Below, one piece after another: positions 45,121 through 57,086 of a stretch of 64,000 nucleotides of DNA (positions within the stretch are counted from its first letter, which is position 1; every line of letters begins with the position of its first letter). This DNA is from Tilletiaria anomala UBC 951. Lineage: Eukaryota; Basidiomycota; Exobasidiomycetes; Georgefischeriales; Tilletiariaceae. Where the stretch lies: assembly GCF_000711695.1 (NCBI RefSeq), contig NW_013546916.1:1-64000 (forward strand), given 5' to 3'. Below the pieces are notes generated by a model. That model made no database searches. It was not told where the DNA came from and was given only the letters and a program-made list of their open reading frames with translations. The position numbers and the translations under genes are program-made.

Positions 45121-46971
45121 ATGAACACCAGTGGCGGATTTTTCATGGACAGCCCGTGGGCGAGTGGCAGCGGCCGCGCTAGCTCGTCATCGTGGCTGCC
45201 TTCCGACCGGACCAGCACGTCTGCACGGAGAGGCAATGCACCTGCTGTACAGGCTGAGGCTGTTGCACCCTTGAAACTTTCTGCGAAGCAAGAGATTAGG
45301 CTGATGATTTACCTTGATGACAAGTTTAACGAAATCGCCCGTGGCCATGCAAAGAGGTGAGTGGTGAGGGGGGTTAAGCGTCGGTTCGAGCCAGCTGTAA
45401 TCATCACCCCGCTCATCCTGCCCCAGATATGAGTCAACGAGTCCGCTGCAAACGTTGCCGGCCTATATCGACGCAGTCGAATCATTGTTAAGTGTCATCA
45501 TCAAGATTCCACCCTACGGGAACGCAGCGTCTTTGCTAGTTTCCTATCTGCTACGCGCAAGTTCTGATATCACGGACGCGATTCCCAACTACAAAGTTAC
45601 TAGCCAAGTGCCGGCCGGAGAGGAGGCATCACGCTTCCGGAAGGCTCAAGGAGAGCTTGCTCGGGCACTCACCACGCTGGAGACGTTGGACCGTGTGTGG
45701 AACGCGATCCTCTGTGGCGAGCAAATCGTGTGGGACAACACGTCCCGCAACGCTAAGGAGAGCGTCGATCACGCTGTCTTTAAGAGGCGGAATGGGATTT
45801 ATGATGATGATGCAGCTGTGCCAACTGATTCAGAAGCAGAAAGATACGACGAAGACGACACGGAGCATCGCACGGCTGCACGCTACCTAAACAGCTCCCC
45901 TCACAAAACCTCAACTGCTGCTTCAGGGATGGCGCTGCGGGATAGCGTGCCGATTCTGGGATCAAAGGGCATTCGGACTGTCGCACAGACAGACCGTGTC
46001 AGGATAAGAAACATTATCGTGATGGGGAAAGACACGCTGTTTAGTTGGATGAGGGAAGCTCTTGATGCGCCAGTGCCCCCGCGAGTAGTAGATGAGGTAA
46101 CGGGCGGTCGTTTCGAAGGCACAGAGGAGCAATCAAAGGAAGAGAATAATGATGCTGGGGACGAAGGGGGCGAAATCAAGGCTGGAGCATCCCACACAGG
46201 TCGAAACCCTGCTTCATGTGGCTCGATATTAGAAGAGCTGCTTGTCGATCAGGGCAACCTCAATTCCGATTTTACATCCCGGCACGAGGACCCTGACGTT
46301 AAGGGTGCGGACGGAGCCGAGATGAAGAAGTACCAAGAAGCACTTGCGCAAGAGGAACAAGAGGAGAACGGAGAAATGGCAGAAGTGGTGCTCCCGGAGC
46401 AGGCAGATGAAAATGATGCGGCGCAGGCACTCGAAGACGAGCAGGCAACGGGGACCTTGAGTGCTGGCGATTATCGTGGAACTGAGGAAGACGAAGGGTT
46501 GGAAGAGGGCGGCAATGTAGAGGAAAGAGTTCACTTCAAAGAACTTTTCGACAGGAAGGTGAGTTCGTCGCAGCTTGCACAGGCTGCAGCCGCGAGTCTC
46601 ATGCAATGTCTCCGCTTCCGTAGCTCGATCCAGATGCGTCGGAGGACGAGGAAGCCGACGACTTCCCGCAGACAGTAAAGCCAGCACTGTTGCACAAAAG
46701 CAGCAAAAGGGAGCACTCGCCTGGAGATGAGGTGTCGACCAAGAAACAGCGAACAAAATCGCAAGAAGATGATGTAGAAGAGACACCGTCACCTCCCCTG
46801 CCCAAACCTCATCATCAGCAACACCATAGAGCAGCGATGCCAGAGTGGGACCTCGCTTTTGCAAGACTTTTTCATCGTACACTGCAGACCATCAGCGATA
46901 TTGCAGAAGAGCTCGGCAAAGAGGAAGGGCCGGAGAAGCGAACGCGCAAGGAGGCAGGCGGCCGGGCATAA
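45121..46971 (+). CDS. Unrecognised acidic, probably nuclear protein
   Basis: Three exons (45121-45356, 45427-46558, 46624-46971), phases consistent, about 571 residues. I do not recognise the family. Residues about 55-220 look like a folded helical domain (LSAKQEIRLMIYLDDKFNEI; LPAYIDAVESLLSVIIKIPP; ARALTTLETLDRVWNAILCG), clean enough to suggest conservation. The rest is strongly acidic (runs of Glu/Asp) with little order. Near the C-terminus, SSKREHSPGDEVSTKKQRTK is a plausible bipartite nuclear signal. A short final helix (EWDLAFARLFHRTLQTISDI) could be an interaction motif. Composition resembles chromatin or nucleolar scaffold proteins, but this is only analogy. Confidence 0.75.
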
Positions 46972-47085
46972 ATAGGCTGCCATTACTATCGTTACTGCAT
47001 GCATGCGCTTCCTCAGCAGCGCTTCCACACGAGAGATCGTGTATGGTTATTTTGATTGGCGCCAGTCAAGACGCCAGTTATAACG

Positions 47086-48743
47086 GTGGCTTAAACCAAA
47101 TGTTGGGCTCAGGCCCAAGTTCGTGACAGGCCCATCAAATCCGGTAACATATCGCGCATGGTAGTCACGGGCCGCCGAAAGCATGATGGAGAACGAAAGC
47201 GCCTCATCAGACATCGGTCCCACAGTGGTGAAGTTGCTTCAGACCCGAGGAAAGGCAAGACCGACCCCGTCAATTTCAGCTCACAGCCTGACATGCGCAG
47301 TTTATAATCAAGTCACACTTACAGAGCATTGACGGTCGTGATGGCATTGTAAATGTGGCCATTCTCCGATCATGTGTCCCGGGATACACTGGAAGACGCG
47401 CTCTGCCAGTGATATAAGGAATTAGTCCTTCTGCGCCATGCTAGCTAGACGGAATGTCGACCCTGTGCCATGTAATAACTGAATCGCAGTTAGCGGTCAT
47501 TTGTCGCTTCGGCGTTCATCAAGCACACTGACAAGCAAGAAGCCTGGAACTCGGTCGCTGACGAACGTCTTGGTTCGGTTCATGTAATTGTGCCATAGGC
47601 CGGTGGTCCGATCTGCCAACTTGCCGGCAGATTCGAACAGCTGATGCGTCCAAAGGAACAAGTCATTTCTCTAGTTCGCCATATCTTCCGCATGGCGACT
47701 ATGCATGATGCCGACCAAGGCGTGTAGCATGCCTGCTGCCGCCCAGCCGTTACCCAACAACCAGATGCTTCCAACTTGACCGAAGATATTTATTAAATCA
47801 GGTGAAGTTCAATACTGCCTGCAAAGAAGGCATCAAGATGTCACCCACCATGCCCCCTTGTCAAAATCATATATCGCGCCATGTGCCCGTCCGATTGGAG
47901 CAGCACTTTTCGATAAAGGCACTTTTGGTCGTAGGCGAACTGTAAAAGGGTCCGGTTATGGTATACCAGACCGTAAGTCCCAAGCTGGAGGCCATGTCGA
48001 AAGGAATCACTCCATGTCTGCAGGTCGGCATTACGCCGGCCGATTGCACCGTTGGACGCATGTGCCGTCTTGTTCAGGATGAAGTCAAGCTCCTTTGTAG
48101 CGCCATCCATATAGCACCCTCCTTTATTGACGCCTCCAACAACCTCCCATGTTGGAAGGCCACGAGAAGGCCCCAGGAGCGCAATTGGAAGAATCGAAGT
48201 AAGCATCAGTGGAACGTTGCTGTTCTGCGGTGGTATACGCGCAAAGTCTTCCGTAGGAGCCTTGCATGGATACCCCGTGGCAGGCTATAACTTCAACGAA
48301 AGCCCGCAGGGGGGATTCCATCGCTTTTTGGCGGATTTGAACGTTTTGACTGGCTTTGACGGCTACAGACGGGCGCGATTGGCGCGTTCGAGAAACATGA
48401 CCATTCTAAGCCCCCTTCGAGCTATCGAAGAGGTATACGAGCGATAGCATCAGTCAATGGGTTGCACTCATAGAACAATTCACTTTGAGTCGTACTTTCA
48501 GGATGGCACTCATGGCGGTGCCCTACACCCAACTCAGGCGCCGAACGGTCGTGAGGCCTAGGTACATGGCATTGAAGAGCGTCTGATTTACCCCGAATGG
48601 GCTAGGCAGGGTGCCATCAATCACGGTGCTTTCCTCAAATCGAATGACATGCTGCTGCTGAGTAGTGCTGGCCCATGCCGGATTGGCGTAGAGGCGATAG
48701 CGCCAAGCACCAAGGGAGTTAGAGCCGTTATCATCTTAGCCTT
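47086..48743 (-). pseudogene. Decayed copy of the six-hairpin glycosidase unit
   Basis: Minus-strand similarity in several frames to the glycosidase half of the fusion gene at 27905-31494. Matching blocks in order: a signal-like start MITALTPLVLGAIAS (near 48737); VIACHGVSMQGSYGRL versus IAYHAIAAQDSRGRL; GCYMDGATKELDFIL versus GYYVEGATKQLDFIL; LGTYGLVYHNRTLLQFAYDQ versus LAVYGLVYDNQTLLQTAYDQ (inside 47841-48206); LLGNGWAAAGML versus ATGNGWAAAGFL (near 47740); TTVNAL at the exon end (near 47333); and PMSDEALSFSIMLSAARDYH versus PTSPEALSFALMLGAARRDY (near 47190). The exon-1 donor GTAAGT is preserved at the same place. Frame changes and stops fall between the blocks, so it cannot make the enzyme. 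It holds no trace of the acyl-CoA-synthetase-like half; it begins at the signal-like segment, which suggests the ancestor was a stand-alone secreted glycosidase. Confidence 0.8.
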
Positions 48744-49424
48744 GTATTCGTTACTAGCGATGAGGGACTGAACTCACTAAATTGGGCTTCAGGTGAAAGA
48801 TCGTTCTCAGGAGGCGGAGGCAAGACTAAAAATGGCCGCTCTGCGGTGAATCAATTGGACCATAAGATATATTTTGAGTCAGCGAACGATTCGAGGCTGT
48901 GTAATTTGTATCCCATGTCGATGCGACGGCTAAGTGTAACAGGTATGTGCCGCTCTCAGAAGACGATGATGGGCCATGATAGCGTGACTGCGAGTAGCAT
49001 GACAATCGAAAGAGCACCACTGAGGAAACAGTACGCCCCGCGGCCTGCCTCAGTTTAACAATCCGAAGACTAAATAGGGTCATACTGATCATTGTTATGT
49101 GCTTTCACCCCTTCGTACATCAGAAACCCGAGCAAGACGAATGTGAAGATCTGACAGGATCTACCTTGCGAAGTGCAAAATTCAGGCACGTTCGTCAGCA
49201 TCGGGTCTGCTGCAAAAACGGCCCCACAAGAGCTGCACCCCTCTAGGTCTTGGATGCCGACAATAGGCCTAGTCTCACTGAGTCATTCAAAATCACATGA
49301 TCTCCATTGGCCTGATATTGCAATGCGGAGCGTTAGCAACTCGGTTGAAAGAAACACTATTAATATCGCAGGCAATGTTCACGGTTGACGCAAATGGATG
49401 TTTCAATGCGAAAGGTGGACAAGC
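48744..49424. other. Intergenic region
   Basis: About 680 bp between the pseudogene and the FAF1-like stop. A minus frame at 48826-49092 has no recognisable similarity. Nothing else seen. Confidence 0.45.
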
Positions 49425-50616
49425 TCATCTCCGCTTGTTCTTGCCATTGTTCTTGCCTTTATTCTGCACCCTGGCGATATCTTGCTTGCTGAGACGCAGA
49501 GCACCGTCACGAAATGTCCCAACACCCATGCTGAGACCTCTGAGACGATCCTTCTTCAGGTCTTTTCCCTTGCTCATTGATGCCTCTCCACGCTTCAGCT
49601 CCGGTCGGTAGATGCCTAGCTCCTTTTCCCGCTCAACTTCCTTCTTTTCCCGCTCTTTGCGCGCATTTTCGAGCCCTCTTTGCATGTTCGTCGGCATCCT
49701 TCCATTCTGCGTCTTCTTGAAAGCCATCTCCCCCCAGCCGCGACCGACAGCTCCGCCACCGCGCTTGGACTCCGGCGTGCTCAGCTCCATGATACGTGCG
49801 ATCGTCGCGGCAGAGGACAGGTCGCGCTTGCGGCCGTCATCGCCTGATGATGATCCAGGTGCAAAAATGGTCGTGGCTAGAAGCTGCGAGAGTAGACGAT
49901 CATTTGATGCGTTTTTCTTTTCGTCTTCTACTTCCGGGTCAGACTCTCCCTCGCCTGCTTTCCGCTTGCCCTTGCGATCCGCTGCCGATTCTGCAGTCTG
50001 AGTTATACGTGAAACTTTTGAAGACTGTGGGACCAAAAGGTGAATGTTAGTATCTAGGCGCAAGGCAAATTTCCAGGTACATCGAACGCACCATGAAGTC
50101 TTTGCGGTTCACAGGCTCTTGGGTGAATTGTGACGAGCTGGAGGCTCCGTCGAAAACGACGACGTCTGGAGCCGACTTTTTTTTCGCAGGTGCCTTTGCA
50201 GGTATATGTCCAGGACGACTGCCCTTATGACGGAGAAACCCCTCCAGTTCGTCTTCAACCCTGCGATGAGAGCTGGACGAGGGCTCAAGCCCTGTTTTTA
50301 TTTCGGTAGGGCTTCGTGTTGCTTTTGTATGTGGTTTGTACGGCTTCCCCCGATCAGGCAGGTCGAAATTCGCCATGAAATTTTGACCAAGCGCCTCCAG
50401 TTGAGCAAGCGCCTGTGACCGTTCGTCCCTTTCTTCTGACTGGACATGGGCTCTAGCTTCTGCGGCTACAAATTGTAATTCAGGTTCTGCTGCAACATGT
50501 GACGACTTGCGAGCCACAGCAGACGAATCAGTGAGCCTCGCTCGCTTTTGGGCCCTTTGCCTCTCGCTCGCTGGTACGGCTGAAGTATCCTTGGACATGA
50601 TGAAGGAATGAGTCAA
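49425..50616 (-). CDS. FAF1: FAF1-like ribosome biogenesis protein (DUF4602-type)
   Basis: Two exons (50616-50092, 50024-49425) give about 374 residues; a second in-frame Met at 50598 is equally plausible. The layout agrees with fungal Faf1 / human C1orf131: a basic, disordered N-terminal half, the segment PDVVVFDGAS, NRKDFMSSKVSR at the exon junction, NDRLLSQLLATTIF, and a Lys/Arg/Glu-rich C-terminal third ending in LRLSKQDIARVQNKG. That last motif, with RGLSMGVGTFRDGALRLSK, is the conserved end of the family. Yeast Faf1 takes part in early pre-rRNA cleavages for the 40S subunit in the nucleolus. It is divergent from NUP192 with about 430 bp between starts. Confidence 0.8.
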
Positions 50617-51046
50617 ACTTTGCGCCTGCAGTCCGCTCGCTGGCCAAGCGTGGAGAGGGCTGCGAACAATGAACCGCCGTCTGTATATTGAAATGAAGCA
50701 AAGGTCATGACCAAAAAAAGTGATGATTGTTCAAGGTCCGTAGAACCTCGATCACAAGTGGGCGGAACGCGTTATCCATTAGTCAAGTGCCCTCGGCCCT
50801 CTGCCTCTGGCAAGGTGAGAAGTGCCGCTCCGCCTCTCTCAACTTTTGGCTCACAGCTGATGCCAGGCTGCAGGCATCCCCTCTCGCGAAAAATCGATAC
50901 TGTTGTCAGAAGATGCTTCCTCTCCAAATGGCACGGCTGCTCGGTGGCTAGGAGAATCACGGCAAGGAATACAGGCACATCAGTAGCCAGAAGTCGTCAG
51001 GTCTCGCACGCCTCTCTCAAGGTCGAGGAGCGTGACACTCGCAAAG
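50617..51046. promoter_or_regulatory. Divergent FAF1 / NUP192 upstream region
   Basis: 430 bp, no recognised element or gene. Confidence 0.35.
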
Positions 51047-54000
51047 ATGGCGGCCATCTTCATCCCGCAGCGCTTCGAGAGGCTGCACCAGCTCATCTGT
51101 GACGCGCTCGGGGATGGGACGTCGGCAGAGCTGACGGCATCCAGCTCATGGCTTGTTACTCTAGACACAGCGAGGGAGGATATAGCAATTTTGGGCAGGG
51201 CCAAACCGCCGAGCGAAGCAGAGCGAAAGGAGATCGAAGGAGGTGAGTCAATTCATATGCTTTTCTTGCTGACATGTTAGTCGGCTGTTATGCTGATATT
51301 CGCGTATAAACAGGGTCGATCACTATCGATGGAACTACAGCCAACCTCCAGCAGGAATTTTCCCAGCAGACGTTGCATCTCTCACAATATCTCAGCCTTT
51401 CCGAGCGTTATGCGGCATCGCTGCTGCAAGTAGGTCTTGCCGGAAGGGCGCGATGGGCACGACCGCCAACCGAAGTCGCGGTCCTTCTCTACTATCGGGA
51501 GCGCCTGGCACTATTGGCCTGCTTGAAGGATCTACTCACGGCTCTTATAAACGCTCGCAATGGAGAAGCATACGGTGCACTCGACTCGATCCCGCAGGTT
51601 GAAAGCTTCTTGCGAAAGCTGACCGAGACAAAGGACCTCCCTCAGGCTGTAGGCCAAAAGGCCAGCTTCACCAAGCGCATTCTGGACGAGATTGAATTCA
51701 CCACACAAGAAGTCTCTAAGTTGGAGAAGCGGATACACACGGGAGGTGCACAAGCACTCGCGCACCTGTTCAGCGACGATATTTTCTCTGAAAGCATTCA
51801 ACTGCTGAAAGAGCAGGCAAGGGAGCTCGGTCACGTCCTTTACCTACTTGGAGTCGCCGGCATTCTACGGGCCGAGGGTGTGCTTGTCATCGCGAAATGG
51901 CTTGAGGCCGTTCCGCGGGAGGCATTCGGCACGAATTCAATTTATGTCCTCACTGCTCTTCTCGGAGCTCTGGACGCGTCCAGTTCGCTGCTGGACGACT
52001 CTTCATTTGTCAAGAGCATGACAGCACTGGCCGAGAGCGCAAGCTGGAAGACGCCCGCAATCCGCTGTGCAATGGCCTTGCAATGGGCTTTGCAGATGAT
52101 TGGCCTGCTCAAGCGGAGCACAGGGTCCAGCGCAGAGTTGAGGAATCAAGAGGAGAAGGTCCAAGACCTCATCACTGGCGCGATCCGCGGTGGCGCCTTT
52201 GCGTTCTTTAATTTGAACGTGCTCGCTTTCCGACACGAGCAAGAAGAGGACCACATGTGGTTCAGCGAAGAAGAAGAAAATGGAGAGAGAGCCGCAGGCC
52301 AACCTGCAGACATCGACGCGACATTCCAAGAATACATTCTCCATCAGATCCAGCGACTCATGCAAGGCGTCAGCAGCGTGATGCTTCCGATTTTGCGCAA
52401 AGTGCAACGTGCAGAGGAGGACGCAGCATTTGCGTCTTCAAGAGGGCGCACTGATGTTCAAGAGCCACGGCACGACATTCAGCAGCTCTTCGACTTGATC
52501 GCCACACTCTGCCGAGGGAGGCCGAACGCTGGCCTTGATTTTTGGACTGGTCCAGACGGACGGGCGACACGCTTCCTTTTATGGGCTATCGAGTCGCGAG
52601 AAGCAGGGCATCAGCTCTCTCTGCTCGATATGCTTGCCGCCATGAGCGCAGGTGCCGAGAGCTCGCTACAGGCACATATGTTGCTCTCGAATCACGAGAG
52701 TGTCAGCGATCGGTTCGTTTCGTGGGATCACCTCTTCGACTGGGTCCAATACTACATTGATCTGTTCGCTAAGAGTCCTTCCTCGCAAGAAATGCCCCCT
52801 GAAGAGGCCAAGTTGCTCATCGCGTTCATGCGTCTGCTCCGTGGTGTCGCGTACTACAGCCAGGCAGCACGGGCATCGCTTTACGAGACGAATGAGTACC
52901 AAGTCATTACGCGCCTCTTCAACCTTTCGCTCTGCCACATCCACGTCGAGCTCAAGGCCGCGTTGCTCGATGCACTCGCTGCTTTTGCCCGAGAGGACAG
53001 CCCACATGCAGAGCGCATTGGTAACGACATTTGGAACCGAATGACTAAGGCAGATATTCTCGGCTCGGCTCGCTCTTCGCGCCCAGCCTTCGGAACGAGA
53101 CCTGCTGGTGGCGGCACGGGTGCGATTCACACGCTCGAGCACGTCGAAGCTCCCCAGCACAACTACGCTGGGACATGCAGCCTGGTCAACTTCCTCAGCG
53201 TAATCCTTCCGCAAAGAGCAGCTCTGACAGACGACTATGTGCAATTTGTCACACAGTCCGTCTTTTTGCAAGCCTCTTCGCGCGAGTATGATCATCGCTC
53301 GGATCGATGGAAGGTGACATCTGCGTGTCTTGCATTCCTCTACCGCTGTCTGGATCGCTTCAAGGTGGAGGAGTTGCTCACGGGGACAGGCTCCTCGCCG
53401 GAGGCGCTTGCTGCGCAGCCTGGCTTCCTCGTGGCCAGGCATTTCCTCACGGGCTCGCCAGTCGAAAAGGAGCTGTTTGCCATCATTGGCATCGGCTTTG
53501 ATACCTCCAATCGCGCTGCCACACCTTTGATGACCAAGGCTATTGAGCTTGCGTTGCGCTGCGTGCAGAGACTCTTCGATATTCAGGATATATTTTTGCA
53601 AGTGTTGCTGCCTGCGCTTACAGAGTCGTCGCAGGACCAGGCGCGCATCGGAGCCCCTACGCGGTACTCAACGCTCGACCAGCATCTGCTGCATCAACAC
53701 CAGACTGCGGTGGACATCGCTCTCTACATCAACAGCACAGCTGCATCTGTTGCGATGCTCTCAATCAAAGTTCTCGGTCAGATTGCATCGTCGCCTGCCT
53801 TCTCCGCGATTGACCGCTTCAGCGTGGCCAACGGCCGGAAGAAGATGAATCGGCTTGTCGGTCTACTGGAGATGATGGATGAGACCGTTCGCATTCGTTC
53901 GGGCTACATTGAGCGTCTCGGCAACCCAGAGACTAGCCTGGCAGTAGACGAAAGCGGAGACGATTTCGACGGCGGATCCTGTTCAATACGCGTCGCGATC

Positions 54001-57000
54001 CTGGACCTTCTCCTCGAGCACGTTTCTGGCAATGCTCCAAATATCTCACACCTCCTTCTGGGCTACGACGTCTCTGCCGACACCCAAGTCATCTCCGATC
54101 CAGACTCAGCCGCTACTTCTCCCGGCGCCTTGCACACCATTTTGGCCCTCCTCAGCTCAGAAGATCAGAGCCTGCAGAGCATGCTATCGCAGTTCCCTAC
54201 CTTGACGGAAAGGTGCTTCCAGCTGCTTCTCAAGCTTTGCAGTGAGCCGTTTTCGAGTGCAGCCACTCTGCGGTACCTTCGGACTCGCGAGGACTTCATT
54301 CAGTCTCGCTTGCCGCTAATTCCATTCGCGCCCATCGCTCGTCGGGACAGTGACGGCACGGCAGTCTTCGCGAATGGCCTAGCCTTGTCGACCTCCGCCG
54401 GAGCAGCAGTCTCGAATCTGCGCCTAAAAGCGGACTTGCTTGGCATGATCGCACTTGAGATTCATGCGCTCACCAGCGAGGACATGCTGAATGCAACTAC
54501 ACCGATCCTGAGCCTCTTGCTAGATGCGGAAGATGGCGTCGGTATTCGACTCCTTGAGCTGCTTTCCAGCTTCGACTTTGACTGGAACGATAATGGGGAT
54601 AATGTTGAAGAAGAGCTCAGTCTGCTGGCTGACCTCAACATCAATTTGATCAAGCTACGGGGTGCCGAAGCTGTGGAGCAGGAATTTGACTTAGAAGCAG
54701 CTGCCACGCTGCTTTCGAACGCACGGGCGGAATTACAACGCACCGGCACCCTGCGTGAAGCATCACAAGCTTCTCGCTTTGAACATGAGGCGGTGGTTAT
54801 TATGAGATACCTGGCCGCACGGAATGCGCACCGGTCGATCGCACATGCTCGAAGAGATGCGCTTCGCGCGTGGAAGCACACATTGGACATGATCTTATCG
54901 AGGTGCAGCATGCTGCTGCGGAGCGAAGACCGCCTCGTCGTTATTTTTGACTGCCTCGCCGCCATCTTGCCCCGCATCACTAGTCGCAGCGACCCCGCCA
55001 CGATCGATTTACTGTCCGGCTCTGTGCTCGCACTGATCGCGACGCTCAGAGTCGGGACCGAAGACCAAAAGGATGCTCTGCCTGCGGATCGACTACTGGC
55101 AACTCTTCGTTCTCTCATTTCCGCCACTTTGCAGCCGGGAACGTCCACTATTGCCCGCGGAAGTCTGTATTCGGGCCTCATCAACTTCTTGCAACTCGCA
55201 AGCAGCAGCACGAGCAGGACTGATTCATATGACGCTGCAGAAGACGTCTCTATCAGCGGTGCTTCCGTCGCCTTTTCGGCAATTTCAGCGAGCTCATCGA
55301 TGGTCTTGCGCGTCAAAGGGCTGCTGGCTGAAAAAGCAGAAAAGCTTGTCATTCTTGTCGCTCGTGATGCGCTTGACGCCAGCGACGTCTGGAAGACGGT
55401 TGCATACACCTTGCTCGACAAGCTCAATTGTCTCGAAAGCAGTCGAAGCCGACCATCGCGTATTTTGGCGGTCTTGTCTGGACAAGGCTACCTCAAGACG
55501 ATGGCCTCATCCCTGCGAGAAATGGACCTTCCTCTTCAAGACACGCTGCGACCGGACCCCCCAACGCTGACTCCGACCTATGTTTATGAGGCCATGATGG
55601 CCTTCGCTGTCCGCCTAGCATCTTCAAGAGCAGGCGCTGAGGCGCTACTGGAGGCTCGCATGCTTGATGCGCTTGCGCAGTCCGACTTCTTGTCGGCTTC
55701 ACCGGACCAAGATCAGGGCTTCATTGAAGCGGACACTTTTTTACCGGCTGTCCGAGAGCGGCAAGCTGCGTTGATGGCTCCTGCACTTGAGCTTTGCTTC
55801 GCTGTCTACTCTAGCACGGCAAGTGCGAGACAATCGGTACTCGCTCTCCTGAATGCCCACCACGATACCCTCGTCAATGTTCTCAAGGCTGTGTTGCGCG
55901 ACATTGTGACCATTGGCCAGATCAATCTTGCTCAACTTCTTGTCACGCTGCTCGGGTTGCGGATGGCGAACAACGAAGTACCAACAGCGGCAGAAACAAG
56001 CTCTTTCCACAGCCATGTGCTGGGAGTTGCTGCAGCGTTCCTCATGATCGACACTTGGCGTGCTCGGGTGGTTCCCAGCAATGATGCTGAGAGGGAAGAG
56101 AGCTCTCGCCTAAACGTCCGGGAAAGTCTCACAGCTTTTGATGTCAAAGCCATCGCACAAGTCGAGCGTTTGCAGATATCGCTTCTCGCCTACCTCGAGA
56201 CCGCGAGTCAAGGCCCACGAATGCGTCCTGTGCTTACTGCAGCGGTATCACCTCAACATGGCCTTTCCCACCCCCAAGCATTCGTCCAGAGAACCTTGGC
56301 GGCTCCGAGCATGTGCACCGCAATAACTTCTTTAGAGGAGGAGGTGGAGAAAATGTCCACAAGACTTCCTCGACTCGAAGCCGTTCTGTTTGCCCTCAAG
56401 TCACCCAACACCGTCAGCATTGATGATTGGGAGGATGTAAGTTTCCTTTTGCTATCTCTACGGTGCCTGATCTAACATTTTTGCCCCAACAAAGCTGTTG
56501 CGCGATGAGGCCGAAGTTAGCGAGCAGTTCATCGCAGATGCTGCTCGCCAGCCCAGTCTTGCGGTCTCATTTTTAAAGCTCCGGTTAGGCGCACGTCGTG
56601 CATCGATTGCACAAAGCCTAGGTGCGTTTCCTGTCCAGTCATTTCACTGCCACATGAGCAGATCACTCACTGCCGTCATTTACGCTTCATAGATGTGATC
56701 GAGCTGCTCATGGTGCTCCTCTGTCGGCACTTCGACTACTATACATCGATGCCGCACTCGCAACTAGCTGATGACAACCTTGGGCCTCGTAGGACCCGAA
56801 TGGACGCTCAAAGTAACGACCGAGCGCTCCTTCTGCAAGTCGGGACGGAGAAATTCGCAGGACTTGGTGATCGCCTCGTGGAGCTGACTCTCGTAAGTCG
56901 GTCGGCTCAAAAGGGTCTTTGAACTATGGCTGATAGCGTGCATTACAGGGTGAAGCACAGCTACCCGACGCTCAAGAACGTCTGGCGTTTGTAGAAATGG

Positions 57001-57044
57001 CGATGAGGCGAATTCAGTCGCTGCTCGCTGAGAGGTCAGTGTGA
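51047..57044 (+). CDS. NUP192: Large scaffold nucleoporin Nup192/Nup205
   Basis: Five exons (51047-51242, 51314-56436, 56495-56621, 56693-56892, 56949-57044) give about 1913 residues, in the range of yeast Nup192 and animal Nup205. Exon 2 alone is 5.1 kb. The protein is an alpha-solenoid of the inner pore ring, contacting Nic96/Nup93 and Nup53. The family is recognised from the N-terminal pattern LHLSQYLSLSERYAASLLQV followed by VAVLLYYRERLALLACLKDL, an overall helical leucine-rich composition without low-complexity inserts, and the middle region LNVLAFRHEQEEDHMWF. I chose the ATG at 51047 because it follows directly on the Kozak-like AAAGATGG and gives an N-terminus typical of the family; there is no upstream Met in frame. 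The three short 3' exons each continue the solenoid (LLMVLLCRHFDYYTSM). Its stop is 42 bp from the MAK5 stop on the other strand. Confidence 0.9.
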
Positions 57045-57086
57045 GGATAGCTTTTACGATGTCATTTGCATATGTACATATCAAAA

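Noticed and set aside
49425-50616. Naming the gene as a splicing coiled-coil factor
   Set aside because: Basic Lys/Glu-rich composition first suggested this, but the C-terminal LSKQDIARV block and the NDRLLSQLL segment fit the Faf1/DUF4602 family better.
54462-55427. 321-codon Ser-rich minus-strand ORF in NUP192
   Set aside because: Antisense of leucine/serine-rich solenoid coding; no similarity and no independent context.
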